DNA of 32,978 bases from Paucilactobacillus suebicus DSM 5007 = KCTC 3549 (GCF_001434475.1 NZ_AZGF01000027.1:210-33187); one strand, 5' to 3'. Positions 1 to 8,772 are shown, numbered from the stretch's first letter. Numbers and translations are program-made. The notes: generated from the letters alone by a model not told the origin.

Positions 1-2576
1 ATCTGATTCAAACTATCCTCATCTACACCCGCGGGATACTTTGGACTACTACTATCACTTGGATCTATTGGATCACCTTCTGTTTTAGGCTCGTCATAAT
101 TTACCAAAATTGAAGAAGCAACATAGTGTAACGTTATAACGTTTGAAGAGGAATTATCCGAAACAGTAAATTGCTTACCATTTTCATCCGTATCCTCAGC
201 AATATATCCGTTAATCGTTGGAACCGAAATTGTGACACTGCCACCGGCAATATTTTTCAAATTAAGATTTGGATCAACGGAAACCTGATCATTGATAGAT
301 TCACCATTTTGATCAACATAATTTACCGTAAAGTTGTATGCGTCAGCATACGTTAATGTCACAATATTACTCCCCGTTGACACCTGTTGATTGATATCTG
401 TGGACATCAATATATAATCAGACGGATTGTAATTTTCATCTGCAGTGCTTAATTTCGCATTTGTAATTGTGTCACCATATTTAAATACATCTGTAATTGT
501 AGTATCTGAAACTTCAGATATTGGACTACCAGATTCATCAACATGTTTTACAGTGACAGTTTCATTGTCGGCCGCATAAAACAATTTAATCGTAATTCCA
601 GAACTACCATCGGCAACGTCATTCAGTCCGATTAATTTTGTAATATCCCCACTGCTGTATGCCTGCTCAACACCATCACCTAGATCATAACCAACAATGT
701 GATATCCAGTAATATTGAAATCTGAATCATTAACAGAAGAAACCGCATAATTTTCAGTATAATAAGCTGAATTGCTTCCAGTAGTATCATCGGCTAGTTC
801 ATCATCAGTACCTTCCAAAATATGCTGAAATGAAACGGTAGTAGTTTTAGGTTCGTAAGTATACACAATGTTTGAGGTTTGCGGAATAAACGGACTAACA
901 ACCGTCGTCGTTGTTCCACTGGAAGCAGTTGCTGGAGTCGTATTTCCATTTGTACTTGCTCCCTCACCTGTTAAAGTCCCCGAAGAATATACAGTAGTTT
1001 CATCATCTGGTGAAGTAATCGTATATGACAAAACTCCATTAGCAATATCAACAACTGTATACGTTATTACATACTCCGCCGTCGAATTATGCACTAGTAC
1101 TTTCAAGACTTGGCCATCGCTTGTAAAGGGTGATAGTACACCTTCACCATTGTTATCGTCTGCAGCTGTTGGAGTAATAAATCCGTCAATATCTACAGGA
1201 TCCGCAGTGTCATATTCTTCCCCCGCTTGCCCTTTTTGAACAACTTCATCAATATCCTGCCCAGTGACTACATCAGTTACATTTACCTCATCAGTACCTG
1301 ATGTATTGTTTGTATCTGGGAAAGATTCCACATACTGAGTAGTCTGATAAACATAATTTACCTTTGGCATAAATTCGTTAGTATATACATTATAATTGGT
1401 CGATAAGGTACCAGCGGTATCCTTGAATGTCTGTGGTGTGGAACCATTAGTTGCGCCTTTTGTTTGATATATACTATATATAACGATAATGCCATCACTA
1501 ATAAAATCGGCATTGCTTGTAATTCCTTGAGATACCTTTGGCACATCAGAAGATTTTTCCACATCAATACTTCCATCATCATTATAAACTTCCCAATAAC
1601 CCCCAATTTCTGCAGATGCACCATCAGCAATAGTAGTTGCTGTATCCTGACCTGTTGTGGTTATAAAGTGGGCAACAATGGAATTCTGGTTACCATCTTC
1701 ATCAGTTGTAGTTGTAATTTCCAAATAGTTATTAATCTTGCTCGTTGTGGTCAACCGTCCACCCGAATCATACGCAGAAGTTCGCGTAACTGATGCAACT
1801 TCAAGAATTGTATGCTCAGTAGCATCTTCTCCTGTAGAAGCGGTTGAGTACTTGCCGTCAGGATTTCTGCCGGAATCATCGGCTGTGGTTCCGCTAGTAA
1901 CTGTAAAACCGGCTGGCATTGGTTCAGTAACCGTTAAACTGCCATCTTGAGGAGTATCTGACGTATCATCACTCTCCGATGTTGCCAATGCTCCAGTAAC
2001 CAATAAACTGCTATTATCCGTATTCGATGATGCAATCGTATCCTTAGTTGAATCAATTGTTTCCTGAGTTGTATTTCCTAAATCAACCTCAACAACGTTT
2101 GAGTCATTAGAACTACTTTCACTAGCCACTGATGCACTAGAATTCGTGACACCAGAGTCACTTTGCACAGTGGACCCAGAACTAGTCACTGATGTACTTG
2201 CACTACTAGTAGCTTGACTTGCACTTGAAGCACTTAAACTAGCTGAAGATGCGCTCGCACTTGAACTGTCATTGGTAGCTGATGATACTGCATCAGTACT
2301 TACAGCTGAAGATGATGCCGAACTTGCACTGGCGGTACTTGTTGAAGTAGCAGCCGTGTTGTCTGCACTTCCAGACAACACCACGCTTGTACTGTTAGTT
2401 GAAGAACTAGCACTACTTTCTTGTGTCGTTGTGCTCGTTTGATTGGTATCTGCGGAAACCTTATCGTTCCCTAAAGCAAGAGTTGAGCCAAAAATTGATG
2501 CAATCGCTATCCCTGCAACTAACCAACTTTTGCCACTCTTATACATTTTAAAATGCACTTTTTTATCTGAAACCAT
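1..2576 (-). CDS. KxYKxGKxW signal-peptide surface adhesin (N-terminal part, runs off the left edge)
   Basis: A reading frame with no stop runs from an ATG at 2576 to the window edge, giving 858 residues without the C-terminus. Residues 10-18 read KMYKSGKSW, the KxYKxGKxW motif of long serine-rich adhesin signal peptides; a hydrophobic stretch follows and ends VSA-DT near residue 43. Residues 45-160 are almost only Ser, Ala, Thr, Asp and Asn, typical of a low-complexity stalk that may be O-glycosylated. A folded region of about 400 residues follows. Three roughly 75-90 residue repeats at about 577-663, 668-744 and 745-820 begin VSFQHILEG, VTVKHVDESG and FTVNYVDQNG and look like MucBP-type domains. 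A Pro/Asp/Ser linker begins near 825. The ribosome binding site is GGGAGGGG. The protein is presumably secreted and wall-attached, but the anchor lies outside the window. The family call is firm; the ligand is unknown. Confidence 0.9.
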   Translation of the reverse strand, partial: MVSDKKVHFKMYKSGKSWLVAGIAIASIFGSTLALGNDKVSADTNQTSTTTQESSASSSTNSTSVVLSGSADNTAATSTSTASASSASSSAVSTDAVSSATNDSSSASASSASLSASSASQATSSASTSVTSSGSTVQSDSGVTNSSASVASESSSNDSNVVEVDLGNTTQETIDSTKDTIASSNTDNSSLLVTGALATSESDDTSDTPQDGSLTVTEPMPAGFTVTSGTTADDSGRNPDGKYSTASTGEDATEHTILEVASVTRTSAYDSGGRLTTTSKINNYLEITTTTDEDGNQNSIVAHFITTTGQDTATTIADGASAEIGGYWEVYNDDGSIDVEKSSDVPKVSQGITSNADFISDGIIVIYSIYQTKGATNGSTPQTFKDTAGTLSTNYNVYTNEFMPKVNYVYQTTQYVESFPDTNNTSGTDEVNVTDVVTGQDIDEVVQKGQAGEEYDTADPVDIDGFITPTAADDNNGEGVLSPFTSDGQVLKVLVHNSTAEYVITYTVVDIANGVLSYTITSPDDETTVYSSGTLTGEGASTNGNTTPATASSGTTTTVVSPFIPQTSNIVYTYEPKTTTVSFQHILEGTDDELADDTTGSNSAYYTENYAVSSVNDSDFNITGYHIVGYDLGDGVEQAYSSGDITKLIGLNDVADGSSGITIKLFYAADNETVTVKHVDESGSPISEVSDTTITDVFKYGDTITNAKLSTADENYNPSDYILMSTDINQQVSTGSNIVTLTYADAYNFTVNYVDQNGESINDQVSVDPNLNLKNIAGGSVTISVPTINGYIAEDTDENGKQFTVSDNSSSNVITLHYVASSILVNYDEPKTEGDPIDPSDSSSPKYPAGVDEDSLNQ

Positions 2577-2638
2577 AATTTGACCCCTCCCGATGTATTG
2601 CTTTAATTAATTATGGAAGCATTATTATATTCATAACG

Positions 2639-2667
2639 ATTTTATTCTTACATACGTACATAGTCAA
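2639..2667 (-). promoter_or_regulatory. Promoter of the adhesin gene
   Basis: Reading the minus strand, TTGACT (2667-2662) and TAAAAT (2644-2639) are separated by exactly 17 bases, about 60 bases upstream of the adhesin start. The -35 box is flanked by a direct repeat ATGTACG with a 19-base period, a possible regulator site on one face of the helix. Inference from consensus only. Confidence 0.65.
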
Positions 2668-3015
2668 CATGTTCGTACATATTTTTCACCTATCAAAGTA
2701 TAAACGTATAGTATAACTAATACTAATATGTATTTATTACTAATATAGATACATACTAATTAAAAAACTTATTAAAGAAACTCCCCATCTACCGCCTCTA
2801 TTAGTTTATTTTAACGCCCTCTGTAAAAATGATACCAACATACGCATTTTAAATTGTGTCTATCATTTCTAAAATAATAAAAAAATCATTTTGATAATCT
2901 TACCAAAAACAACAATTTTAATTATTGCACTATAAAAATTATATATCATTAATCAGGTGTGTAGCTTCCTTGACAACGAATATTTTTATTTTTTTGACAC
3001 TAGCTTTAATCCATA
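2668..3015. other. AT-rich intergenic stretch without a gene
   Basis: No reading frame with a credible start and ribosome binding site is present on either strand. The part next to the adhesin promoter carries overlapping TATGTAT/ATACATA and ACTAATA-type repeats (about 2715-2762), which could be regulator sites or simple AT-rich sequence. Nothing else is visible. Confidence 0.5.
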
Positions 3016-3046
3016 TAAAAAGGTCCATCAAAAAATGATGGACCTC
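3016..3046 (-). terminator. Rho-independent terminator after the MFS transporter
   Basis: A perfect 10-bp stem, AGGTCCATCA (3021-3030) with TGATGGACCT (3036-3045), has a 5-base loop. Read on the minus strand it is followed by TTTTTATA. It lies about 80 bases past the transporter stop codon. Confidence 0.9.
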
Positions 3047-3126
3047 GAAACAATTAACACTGTTAAAAAGCTAAAAACGAAACATTGATCCAGTTGTAAG
3101 TTAAATAATTAAATTGAAAACAAAGA

Positions 3127-4377
3127 TTATTTAACTTTCTTAATCATCAAGATCAAGATTGCGCCAACCAAGCACATAATTCCAGCTGCTGGGAACATCA
3201 TTCTGTAACCAATTGCACCAATAATAATCGATGCGCAGATTGGTCCAAAAACTTGTCCAAGAGAGTTAGCCAAGTTAACAATTCCTAAATCCTTAGCAGC
3301 ATTATCAGGGTTGGGCAATACTGAAACATTCAAGGCCTGATCCACTGAATTATACATTCCCATTGCCGCACCGCTTAATCCAGCATAGACAAACATCGTC
3401 CAGGGAGCAGGATCAATCGCCGGAATGGCAACACCAAGCCCCATGGCAACGGTCGAAACAGCAACTAACAACTTAAGACTGTGAAATTTATCTGCCAACG
3501 GTCCACCAAGAATTGCGAATGAAACACCCGTAATCAATAAAATCATCGACATAATCGATAAGTTCGCGGTCGCATTGGCTGAAGATAACTTCATATAATC
3601 TACGAAAATATAAAGTTGATAACCCGTGATGACGAATTGCGCTGATACAAACAGTAGCTTACCAAAGACGGCCAAATAGAAATCTCGCACATCCCCATGA
3701 ATTGGGAAAATAAATGCTTCCAACAATTCTGATCCTTTAAGTTTCTTTACCTTTTCGCCTTTATTACTACCATCTCCAACAAGTAATAAACCAATAACGG
3801 TAAAGATAACTTCAAATACCATGAAGACATAAATCCCACTGCTGATTCTGGTAATGTATTGTGACGCAATCATCGTCCCAACGGGTGTCCCAATATTCAT
3901 CCCGACACCATAAAAGGCAGAAATGGAACCCCTGTACTTTTTAGGCGCTTTATCAGCAATGAATGCCACAATTGGTGCAACCATCAAGTTCAATGCAACT
4001 TGGAACAATGACCAGTTAACAATAATCCCCGTAATTGTTGTTACCTTTGTCAGAAAATAGAAACAAATTAATGTTGTGAACATCCCCAGAACAATCCAAG
4101 GATTTCTTTTACCCCAACGGCTAACGGTCCGATCTGACAACGCACCTTCGATAATATTGGCTACGGTCGCAACGACCATCGCAATTGTTGCTAACACGGC
4201 AACAATTTGTACTTTTTGATCCGGTGCAATTTGCTGGATCTTCGCTGGTAGCAAAGTCGAGTTAACACCTAAGTACGGAACTAACCATCCCAATAATCCA
4301 AACAATAGTCCAAATCCTAGGCGATAAGGAAATTTACCTTTAGGTTCCGCCTCTGGTGCTACTTGTTTTTCGTCCAT
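3127..4377 (-). CDS. MFS sugar transporter, probably xylo-oligosaccharide uptake
   Basis: A 416-residue, very hydrophobic protein with about 12 predicted membrane segments, the normal size for a major facilitator. The motif GALSDRTVSRWGKRNPWI after the second or third segment is the cytoplasmic loop signature (motif A region) seen in SLC45/GPH-like sugar carriers. A longer frame opens at 4434, but AGGAGG at 4387-4392 lies 9 bases before the ATG at 4377 and directly abuts the alternative ATG at 4386, so I use 4377. The gene follows the GH120 beta-xylosidase on the same strand with about 210 bases between, and a terminator follows. The natural inference is that it imports the xylosides or xylo-oligosaccharides the enzyme cleaves in the cytoplasm, probably by cation symport. 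The substrate is inferred from context only. Confidence 0.85.
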   Translation of the reverse strand: MDEKQVAPEAEPKGKFPYRLGFGLLFGLLGWLVPYLGVNSTLLPAKIQQIAPDQKVQIVAVLATIAMVVATVANIIEGALSDRTVSRWGKRNPWIVLGMFTTLICFYFLTKVTTITGIIVNWSLFQVALNLMVAPIVAFIADKAPKKYRGSISAFYGVGMNIGTPVGTMIASQYITRISSGIYVFMVFEVIFTVIGLLLVGDGSNKGEKVKKLKGSELLEAFIFPIHGDVRDFYLAVFGKLLFVSAQFVITGYQLYIFVDYMKLSSANATANLSIMSMILLITGVSFAILGGPLADKFHSLKLLVAVSTVAMGLGVAIPAIDPAPWTMFVYAGLSGAAMGMYNSVDQALNVSVLPNPDNAAKDLGIVNLANSLGQVFGPICASIIIGAIGYRMMFPAAGIMCLVGAILILMIKKVK

Positions 4378-4396
4378 AATTTTCATCCTCCTAGTA

Positions 4397-4556
4397 AATT
4401 GAAAATTACCAGTGATGCTTTTTTGTGCGTCCAAACTAAACTATCTAAAATTATTGCTAAATAAAAGGGGCTCAAAACTAGAAATAAATTTAGTGTTCTC
4501 ATTCCTAGTAAGAGTCCCCCTCTAATGACAGCATTGCCACTAGTAAATTTTCAATT
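4397..4556 (-). repeat. Nested long inverted repeat in the xylosidase-transporter intergenic leader
   Basis: The arms 4397-4419 and 4530-4556 are inverted copies of each other (AATTGAAAATT-ACCAGTG-ATGCT against AATTGAAAATTTACTAGTG-GCA-ATGCT), about 22 paired positions with small bulges. They enclose a second, terminator-like hairpin (4461-4519). In the transporter mRNA the inner end of the structure lies 5-10 bases before the AGGAGG ribosome binding site. It could be an attenuator, an mRNA processing or stability element, or the ends of a tiny mobile element; no target duplication is evident. Confidence 0.7.
4461..4519 (-). terminator. Terminator-like hairpin between the xylosidase and transporter genes
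   Basis: On the minus strand GGGG-A-CTC-TT-ACTAG (4519-4505) pairs with CTAGT-TTT-GAG-CCCC (4481-4467), and TTTTAT follows directly. It resembles an intrinsic terminator with a 23-base loop and one bulge. Located inside the presumed operon, it would either end the xylosidase transcript or pass a fraction of polymerase on to the transporter. Confidence 0.6.
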
Positions 4557-4586
4557 ATAAAGTTTTATTAACTGAATATTTTTAGA

Positions 4587-6596
4587 TTACTCCTGCCACA
4601 ATGAATCTAATGACACCTTGCCATCTACAAACGGTCCAGGGATCGTTGATACGCCACGGTGGTTACCAAAATAATCTTCATTGAACGTGATGTCATCCCC
4701 ATCAGGCGTTTCAAATCGTTCTTCTGGTTCAAATGCTTCTCCAAGAAGATCTGAGTCAATAATGTTGTTACTAAAATCTCCGATAAAGTCATACAAATTA
4801 GTCTTAACAACCGGCTTACCATCTTGTTCAGTTAGTTCAAAGTCCACCTTGTCCTTGTCGTTAACAAGTGCATGGGTTTCTTTCTTCCAGCCTTTGGCAC
4901 CATCTAGATAGACATTGCCACTGGCCCAAACTGGTAAGTGTGCAAACTGGGCAACTTGTAATTCTGCCATATCATTTTCTTTGGCCATCTTGCCCTCCAA
5001 ACGTTTGAATGGCTCGTACCATTCGTCGTAGGTTGGATAGTCATCAAAGACTGCAGTCCCAACTTCTTCGTTTTCTTCAGGATGTGGATCGTCAGCCGCC
5101 CACTTTTGAATGAAGATGTTGTTGTAGAAACGATCATCACCATGCAGAATCGTTTGAAATCCGGCCACTTCGGTACGGTGACGAATGTGATATGGCGTGA
5201 ACCGTGGTTGAAGAGCTCCCTCACCAGGATAATCGGTACCAGCACCAACTAAGGTAAATGAACCCAAGATAATATTATGAATAACGGCTAGGCCTTCTGT
5301 TGGAATCTTCAATGAAGATTTAGATAACAGTAAGTTGTTATCGATTGTCGTTGGCCCATGGCTAACCTCAACCCAAATATCCTGGCTTGGCATCGCCCCT
5401 TCAAGACGAGGTGCCGTGCCATCTGGTGCATAGTTGTGATCAAACAAGTTTTGACTGATTCGAGTTCCTTGAGCTTCCCAGTCACACCACAGTCCCATTG
5501 TGCAATGATCAAAGTGATTACGACGAATTGTTACATCAATCGCAGCGTGCATCTTGATACCAGCAATTTCAGCACCTGCCAGTTCCTGCATGTTATTGAT
5601 ATGATGAATATGGTTGTCTTCGATCAGGCTGAATACCCCACCCTGACGTCCGACAATTCCATCTTGCTCGCAATCGTGAATGTTGTTGCGACGAACAATG
5701 TGATGACCAATCTTTTCTTTTAACCAGCCATGATATTGTCCCCGACAAACTGCGTCACGTTCCATTTGTGTTGGACTCTTCACGTGTTTGTAAGTAAAGT
5801 ACTGATCATTTTCAACATCACGATACTTACCCAGCGAAATACCTGCACAGCGGCTATGACTAATATCACAATCTTCAATGATCCAGCCCATCGACCAGTG
5901 CGGTCCAATCATACCGTCTTGATATGATGCAGGTGGTGCCCAGGTCGTCGCAGCTTTGTTAATCTTAAAGCCACTGACCGTGATATAATTAACTCCGGTT
6001 TCTTGTGGCCAGAACACTTCGCGACGCACGTTAATATCTACATTTTCCTTGTTAGGATCTTGGCCTTGGAAATTGGCATAGATTACAGTCTCGTTCTTCT
6101 CCTCATCTTGTTCCGTGTACCATTTGTACACAGAATCTTTTTGATTCCAAGAACGAGCATAAATCTCACCTTTAATACATTCATCTAATGTGAGTGTCTC
6201 GTATAATTGCAAATCATTGAGGTAAACCGCACCAGTATGCTTACTTACTGGGCCGTTATACCAGTCACCTCTAACAAAGGTGGTGTACGGGTTATATGAA
6301 CCGAACAAACTATTGTTAATTCTAACAACCCAAACATTGTCCTGATACTTCTCCCAAGTCTTAACTGGTTCTGCACCGGTAATTTCTGCCTTCAATGGTT
6401 CAACACTGCGATACGTGATTCGTGCGTCCTTCGTGCCTGCGTGAATTGGATTAACATTCTCGCGGTAAATCCCAGGAAATACGAGTACTTCATCACCCGG
6501 CATAGCCATTTTGGCGGCATCACTAACCTTCTTAAAAGGTCGCTCCTTTGTGCCACTGCCGTCAAAGATTGCACTTGCGTCAACATAAATCTTCAC
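4587..6596 (-). CDS. GH120 beta-xylosidase (right-handed parallel beta-helix)
   Basis: A 669-residue protein without signal peptide, so cytoplasmic. It aligns from memory along its whole length with GH120 beta-xylosidase XylC of Thermoanaerobacterium saccharolyticum, sharing GVYRE/GIYRE, the FGSYNPY region, the INVRR..PQETGVNYITVSGF region, ATTWAPP, and KEKIGHHIVRRN. The catalytic blocks are intact: GLWCDWEAQGTR contains the nucleophile Asp372, and WVEVSHGP contains the acid/base Glu410, matching Asp382 and Glu405 of XylC. GH120 enzymes release xylose from the non-reducing end of xylo-oligosaccharides with retention. Between the two blocks there is an insertion of about 15 residues (around 388-405) relative to XylC. 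The start is GTG at 6596, supported by GAGGAG 8 bases upstream. The MFS transporter lies downstream and an AraC regulator is divergent. Automated annotation would often call it only a parallel beta-helix or DUF1565 protein. Confidence 0.92.
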   Translation of the reverse strand: MKIYVDASAIFDGSGTKERPFKKVSDAAKMAMPGDEVLVFPGIYRENVNPIHAGTKDARITYRSVEPLKAEITGAEPVKTWEKYQDNVWVVRINNSLFGSYNPYTTFVRGDWYNGPVSKHTGAVYLNDLQLYETLTLDECIKGEIYARSWNQKDSVYKWYTEQDEEKNETVIYANFQGQDPNKENVDINVRREVFWPQETGVNYITVSGFKINKAATTWAPPASYQDGMIGPHWSMGWIIEDCDISHSRCAGISLGKYRDVENDQYFTYKHVKSPTQMERDAVCRGQYHGWLKEKIGHHIVRRNNIHDCEQDGIVGRQGGVFSLIEDNHIHHINNMQELAGAEIAGIKMHAAIDVTIRRNHFDHCTMGLWCDWEAQGTRISQNLFDHNYAPDGTAPRLEGAMPSQDIWVEVSHGPTTIDNNLLLSKSSLKIPTEGLAVIHNIILGSFTLVGAGTDYPGEGALQPRFTPYHIRHRTEVAGFQTILHGDDRFYNNIFIQKWAADDPHPEENEEVGTAVFDDYPTYDEWYEPFKRLEGKMAKENDMAELQVAQFAHLPVWASGNVYLDGAKGWKKETHALVNDKDKVDFELTEQDGKPVVKTNLYDFIGDFSNNIIDSDLLGEAFEPEERFETPDGDDITFNEDYFGNHRGVSTIPGPFVDGKVSLDSLWQE

Positions 6597-6705
6597 AATA
6601 ACATCTCCTCATCTTTTTACTCAAAACATCCAACACTTTCATGATCCCCTAGCATTGATCTCCCGCTATGGTATAACATTAATCATGTTTACATTTACTA
6701 TTGTA

Positions 6706-6719
6706 TGAAAGCGCTGCCA
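6706..6719. promoter_or_regulatory. cre-like CcpA site between xylosidase and araC-type gene
   Basis: TGAAAGCGCTGCCA matches the cre consensus TGWAANCGNTNWCA at all but one fixed position (C at position 12). It lies in the divergent intergenic region, 110 bases before the xylosidase start, where CcpA repression of a secondary-sugar locus is expected. It overlaps the first in-frame ATG of the regulator at 6705, an argument against that start. Confidence 0.7.
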
Positions 6720-6776
6720 AAAATGTTTGAACAAATTACTTTTAATTTGAACAAAATGAAAAGGATAAAGCTACCC

Positions 6777-7964
6777 ATGGATTTAAAACACTTATACATC
6801 AAGGCATTAGAGGTGCCAGCAATTGAATTTAAAATAACCGACCGAAGTCCCAAAATTGTTTTTAAGCAGGGTAATATTCTAACTTCCGCTTATATTTCGA
6901 TCATCAAAAAAATGCCGAGTGACCAAATTTTAAGCATTCAACGACATAGCCAAAATTTATTTTCCATCTGCGTAAATTCAAAAGATTCTCGCTATATTTT
7001 TGGCCCAGTAATGCTCACAGATGCAACGCCAAATACTCAGATGAAGGAACAAGAAAAAACAATTTACTTACCACAATTACTTAACTCCTACCCACTGCCG
7101 CGTGAACAATGTATTAATCAACTGCTTGTTTTCACCAACATGTTGGATCTTTCATTTACTTATGATGATTTAGAAACCGCATTTCAACAAACTACTCCGT
7201 CAGACGAGTTCAGCGATAAGCTCGTTTTGGTTAATTTTAAAGATGAAGGTGCTCACGTCAGTTACGCATACGAAAAAGCACTCAAAACTGCGGTTGAGAT
7301 TGGCAAGCCTTCAATGATTCACGATGCATTTGTCGGACTGGTAAATTCTGGCAGAATCGGTATTTTGTCAGATGAAAGCGATCTGCGCAATATTAAAGAT
7401 TGGGGAATCATCTGCACCTCAGTCACTCTGCGTGCCGCCATTGATAGTGGTATGGATTATGACCAAGCCTATTCTCTCAATGATCATTACGTGCGCAACT
7501 TAGAAACACTCAAAACCTACGACGAAGTTATGAATACGATTGAAAAGATGTTACGGGATATGGCTCAACGTGTGAGTCAGCTAAAATCCGTGCATCTGTC
7601 AGCACCTGTTCGACGAGCCTACGAAATTTTGATGAACGAACCTGAGACTAGAATTACGGTCCAACAATTAAGTAATCAACTAGGAATTTCCTCCCACTAT
7701 CTCTCTAATATGTTCAAAAATGAAGTTGGAGTACCCCTCTCAAAATTTAAAATGCTAGTCAAAATCAATCGGTCGTTAGAAATCCTCCAAACCACGAATT
7801 TACCATTATCTGAAATTGCCGCCATTATGAATTTCTCAGATCAGGCCCATTTAACCCGTGAATTTGAAAAATACGTTGGTGTTTCACCCAGCCAAGCGAG
7901 GATTCACCCACATACTACCGACGATTGGCATCTATACAATTTTTTGAAGATTAACATTGGGTAG
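6777..7964 (+). CDS. AraC-family transcriptional regulator of the xylo-oligosaccharide locus
   Basis: A 395-residue regulator. The last 100 residues form a typical AraC/XylS double helix-turn-helix: first helices around ITVQQLSNQLGISSHYLSNM, then a second unit with SEIAAIMNFSDQAHLTREFEKYVGVSPSQAR. The N-terminal 290 residues are a sensor-like region without a family I can name; the overall layout resembles long AraC regulators of lactobacilli and staphylococci. A frame extends back to an ATG at 6705, but that codon has no ribosome binding site and overlaps the cre box. AAAAGGA at 6758-6764 precedes the ATG at 6777 by about 12 bases, so 6777 is preferred, with some doubt. Divergence from the GH120 gene suggests it activates the xylosidase and transporter genes in response to a xylo-oligosaccharide; that role is inferred. 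Confidence 0.85.
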   Translation: MDLKHLYIKALEVPAIEFKITDRSPKIVFKQGNILTSAYISIIKKMPSDQILSIQRHSQNLFSICVNSKDSRYIFGPVMLTDATPNTQMKEQEKTIYLPQLLNSYPLPREQCINQLLVFTNMLDLSFTYDDLETAFQQTTPSDEFSDKLVLVNFKDEGAHVSYAYEKALKTAVEIGKPSMIHDAFVGLVNSGRIGILSDESDLRNIKDWGIICTSVTLRAAIDSGMDYDQAYSLNDHYVRNLETLKTYDEVMNTIEKMLRDMAQRVSQLKSVHLSAPVRRAYEILMNEPETRITVQQLSNQLGISSHYLSNMFKNEVGVPLSKFKMLVKINRSLEILQTTNLPLSEIAAIMNFSDQAHLTREFEKYVGVSPSQARIHPHTTDDWHLYNFLKINIG

Positions 7965-8049
7965 TCTTCCATGTTATGATAGTACCATTAATGATACCGC
8001 TTACTAATATGTTAGTTGGCGGATGACAAATAAAATCGGAGTGATTACC

Positions 8050-8643
8050 ATGAGTATTTTAGGAACCCAAACGTGTGCCGTCTGTGGCAAACAGATTACC
8101 CCACCACATTCACGTTATCGAATTGAAAATGATGAGGTAATTTGCAACAGTTGTTACAAAGAAGCACAGATTCAACCTGGTCAAATGCATTTTGGTAAAA
8201 TCAAAATGACATCAGGTCAAATCAAAAAGCAAATCAGAGATATTGACAAACAAGCTAAATTAGTCGAAAGAAAGGCCTCCTCAATTGAAATTCAACTAAG
8301 TGCAACGGGTGTTTCAGCCGCCGCAGTTAGCAAAGTTTCTAAGGAGCAACTTGCTGCCGTCGGTTTAAGTATTCGTGGTAGCGAACGTATTATCACGGCA
8401 CTGTTTGGCACATTCGAAGGATCAGAATGTTTACTAATGGCAACACACAAAAAAATCATGTTACTGAGCGAGGAAACATTAACCACTTACGATCTCCCAT
8501 CAGTCAGTAAGCTAGTTGTTCATGATGCCGTGGTAGATTTTAAATTCAATGCAATTCCAGTCACTGTCCACGGTGACGATACTGCTTTAGCACAAAAGTT
8601 CGTTGCAACTGTTCAAGAAGAACTGGTTAAATACCAAGTATAA
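8050..8643 (+). CDS. Zinc-ribbon (DUF4428-like) protein with a C-terminal PH-like domain
   Basis: A 197-residue protein. Residues 1-40 carry two CxxC knuckles (Cys9/Cys12 and Cys32/Cys35) in the DUF4428 pattern, a small zinc-binding module. A short charged helix follows (about 55-80), then about 110 residues with the pattern RGSERIITALFGTFEG...LLMATHKKIMLLSEE, which resembles bacterial PH-like domains found in membrane- or lipid-associated proteins. The start is ATG 8050 rather than the in-frame ATG at 8023, because GGAG sits 9 bases before it. It stands alone, with a strong terminator after it. No function is assigned. Confidence 0.8.
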   Translation: MSILGTQTCAVCGKQITPPHSRYRIENDEVICNSCYKEAQIQPGQMHFGKIKMTSGQIKKQIRDIDKQAKLVERKASSIEIQLSATGVSAAAVSKVSKEQLAAVGLSIRGSERIITALFGTFEGSECLLMATHKKIMLLSEETLTTYDLPSVSKLVVHDAVVDFKFNAIPVTVHGDDTALAQKFVATVQEELVKYQV

Positions 8644-8711
8644 ATTATTTGCATTCACCGGCTCAACGCAGTATGATGCGTGCTCAACTTTATTTCCAAC
8701 CGATCGTTGAA

Positions 8712-8772
8712 GATCGCTCGTATAATTATTAGTAAGGAAACTCTTACTCGTAATTATTGCGAGCGGTCTTTT
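8712..8772 (+). terminator. Long rho-independent terminator
   Basis: GATCGCTCG (8712-8720) pairs with CGAGCGGTC (8760-8768) using one G-U pair. Inside, ATAATTA/TAATTAT and AGTAAG/CTTACT extend the stem to over 20 pairs around a short loop at 8737-8740. TTTTT follows at 8768-8773. It ends the zinc-ribbon gene transcript. Confidence 0.9.

Noticed and set aside
868-1950. Plus-strand and other-frame reading frames of 60-123 codons
   Set aside because: They lie antisense to or out of frame with the continuous adhesin frame, have no ribosome binding sites and show biased shadow composition.
2358-2379. GTTGTCTG-CACTTC-CAGACAAC inverted repeat inside the adhesin gene
   Set aside because: Perfect but only 8 bp, within coding sequence for a low-complexity stalk; probably chance.
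4681-6644. Several plus-strand frames antisense to the GH120 gene
   Set aside because: The GH120 frame is intact and matches a known family; the antisense frames lack start signals and protein-like composition.
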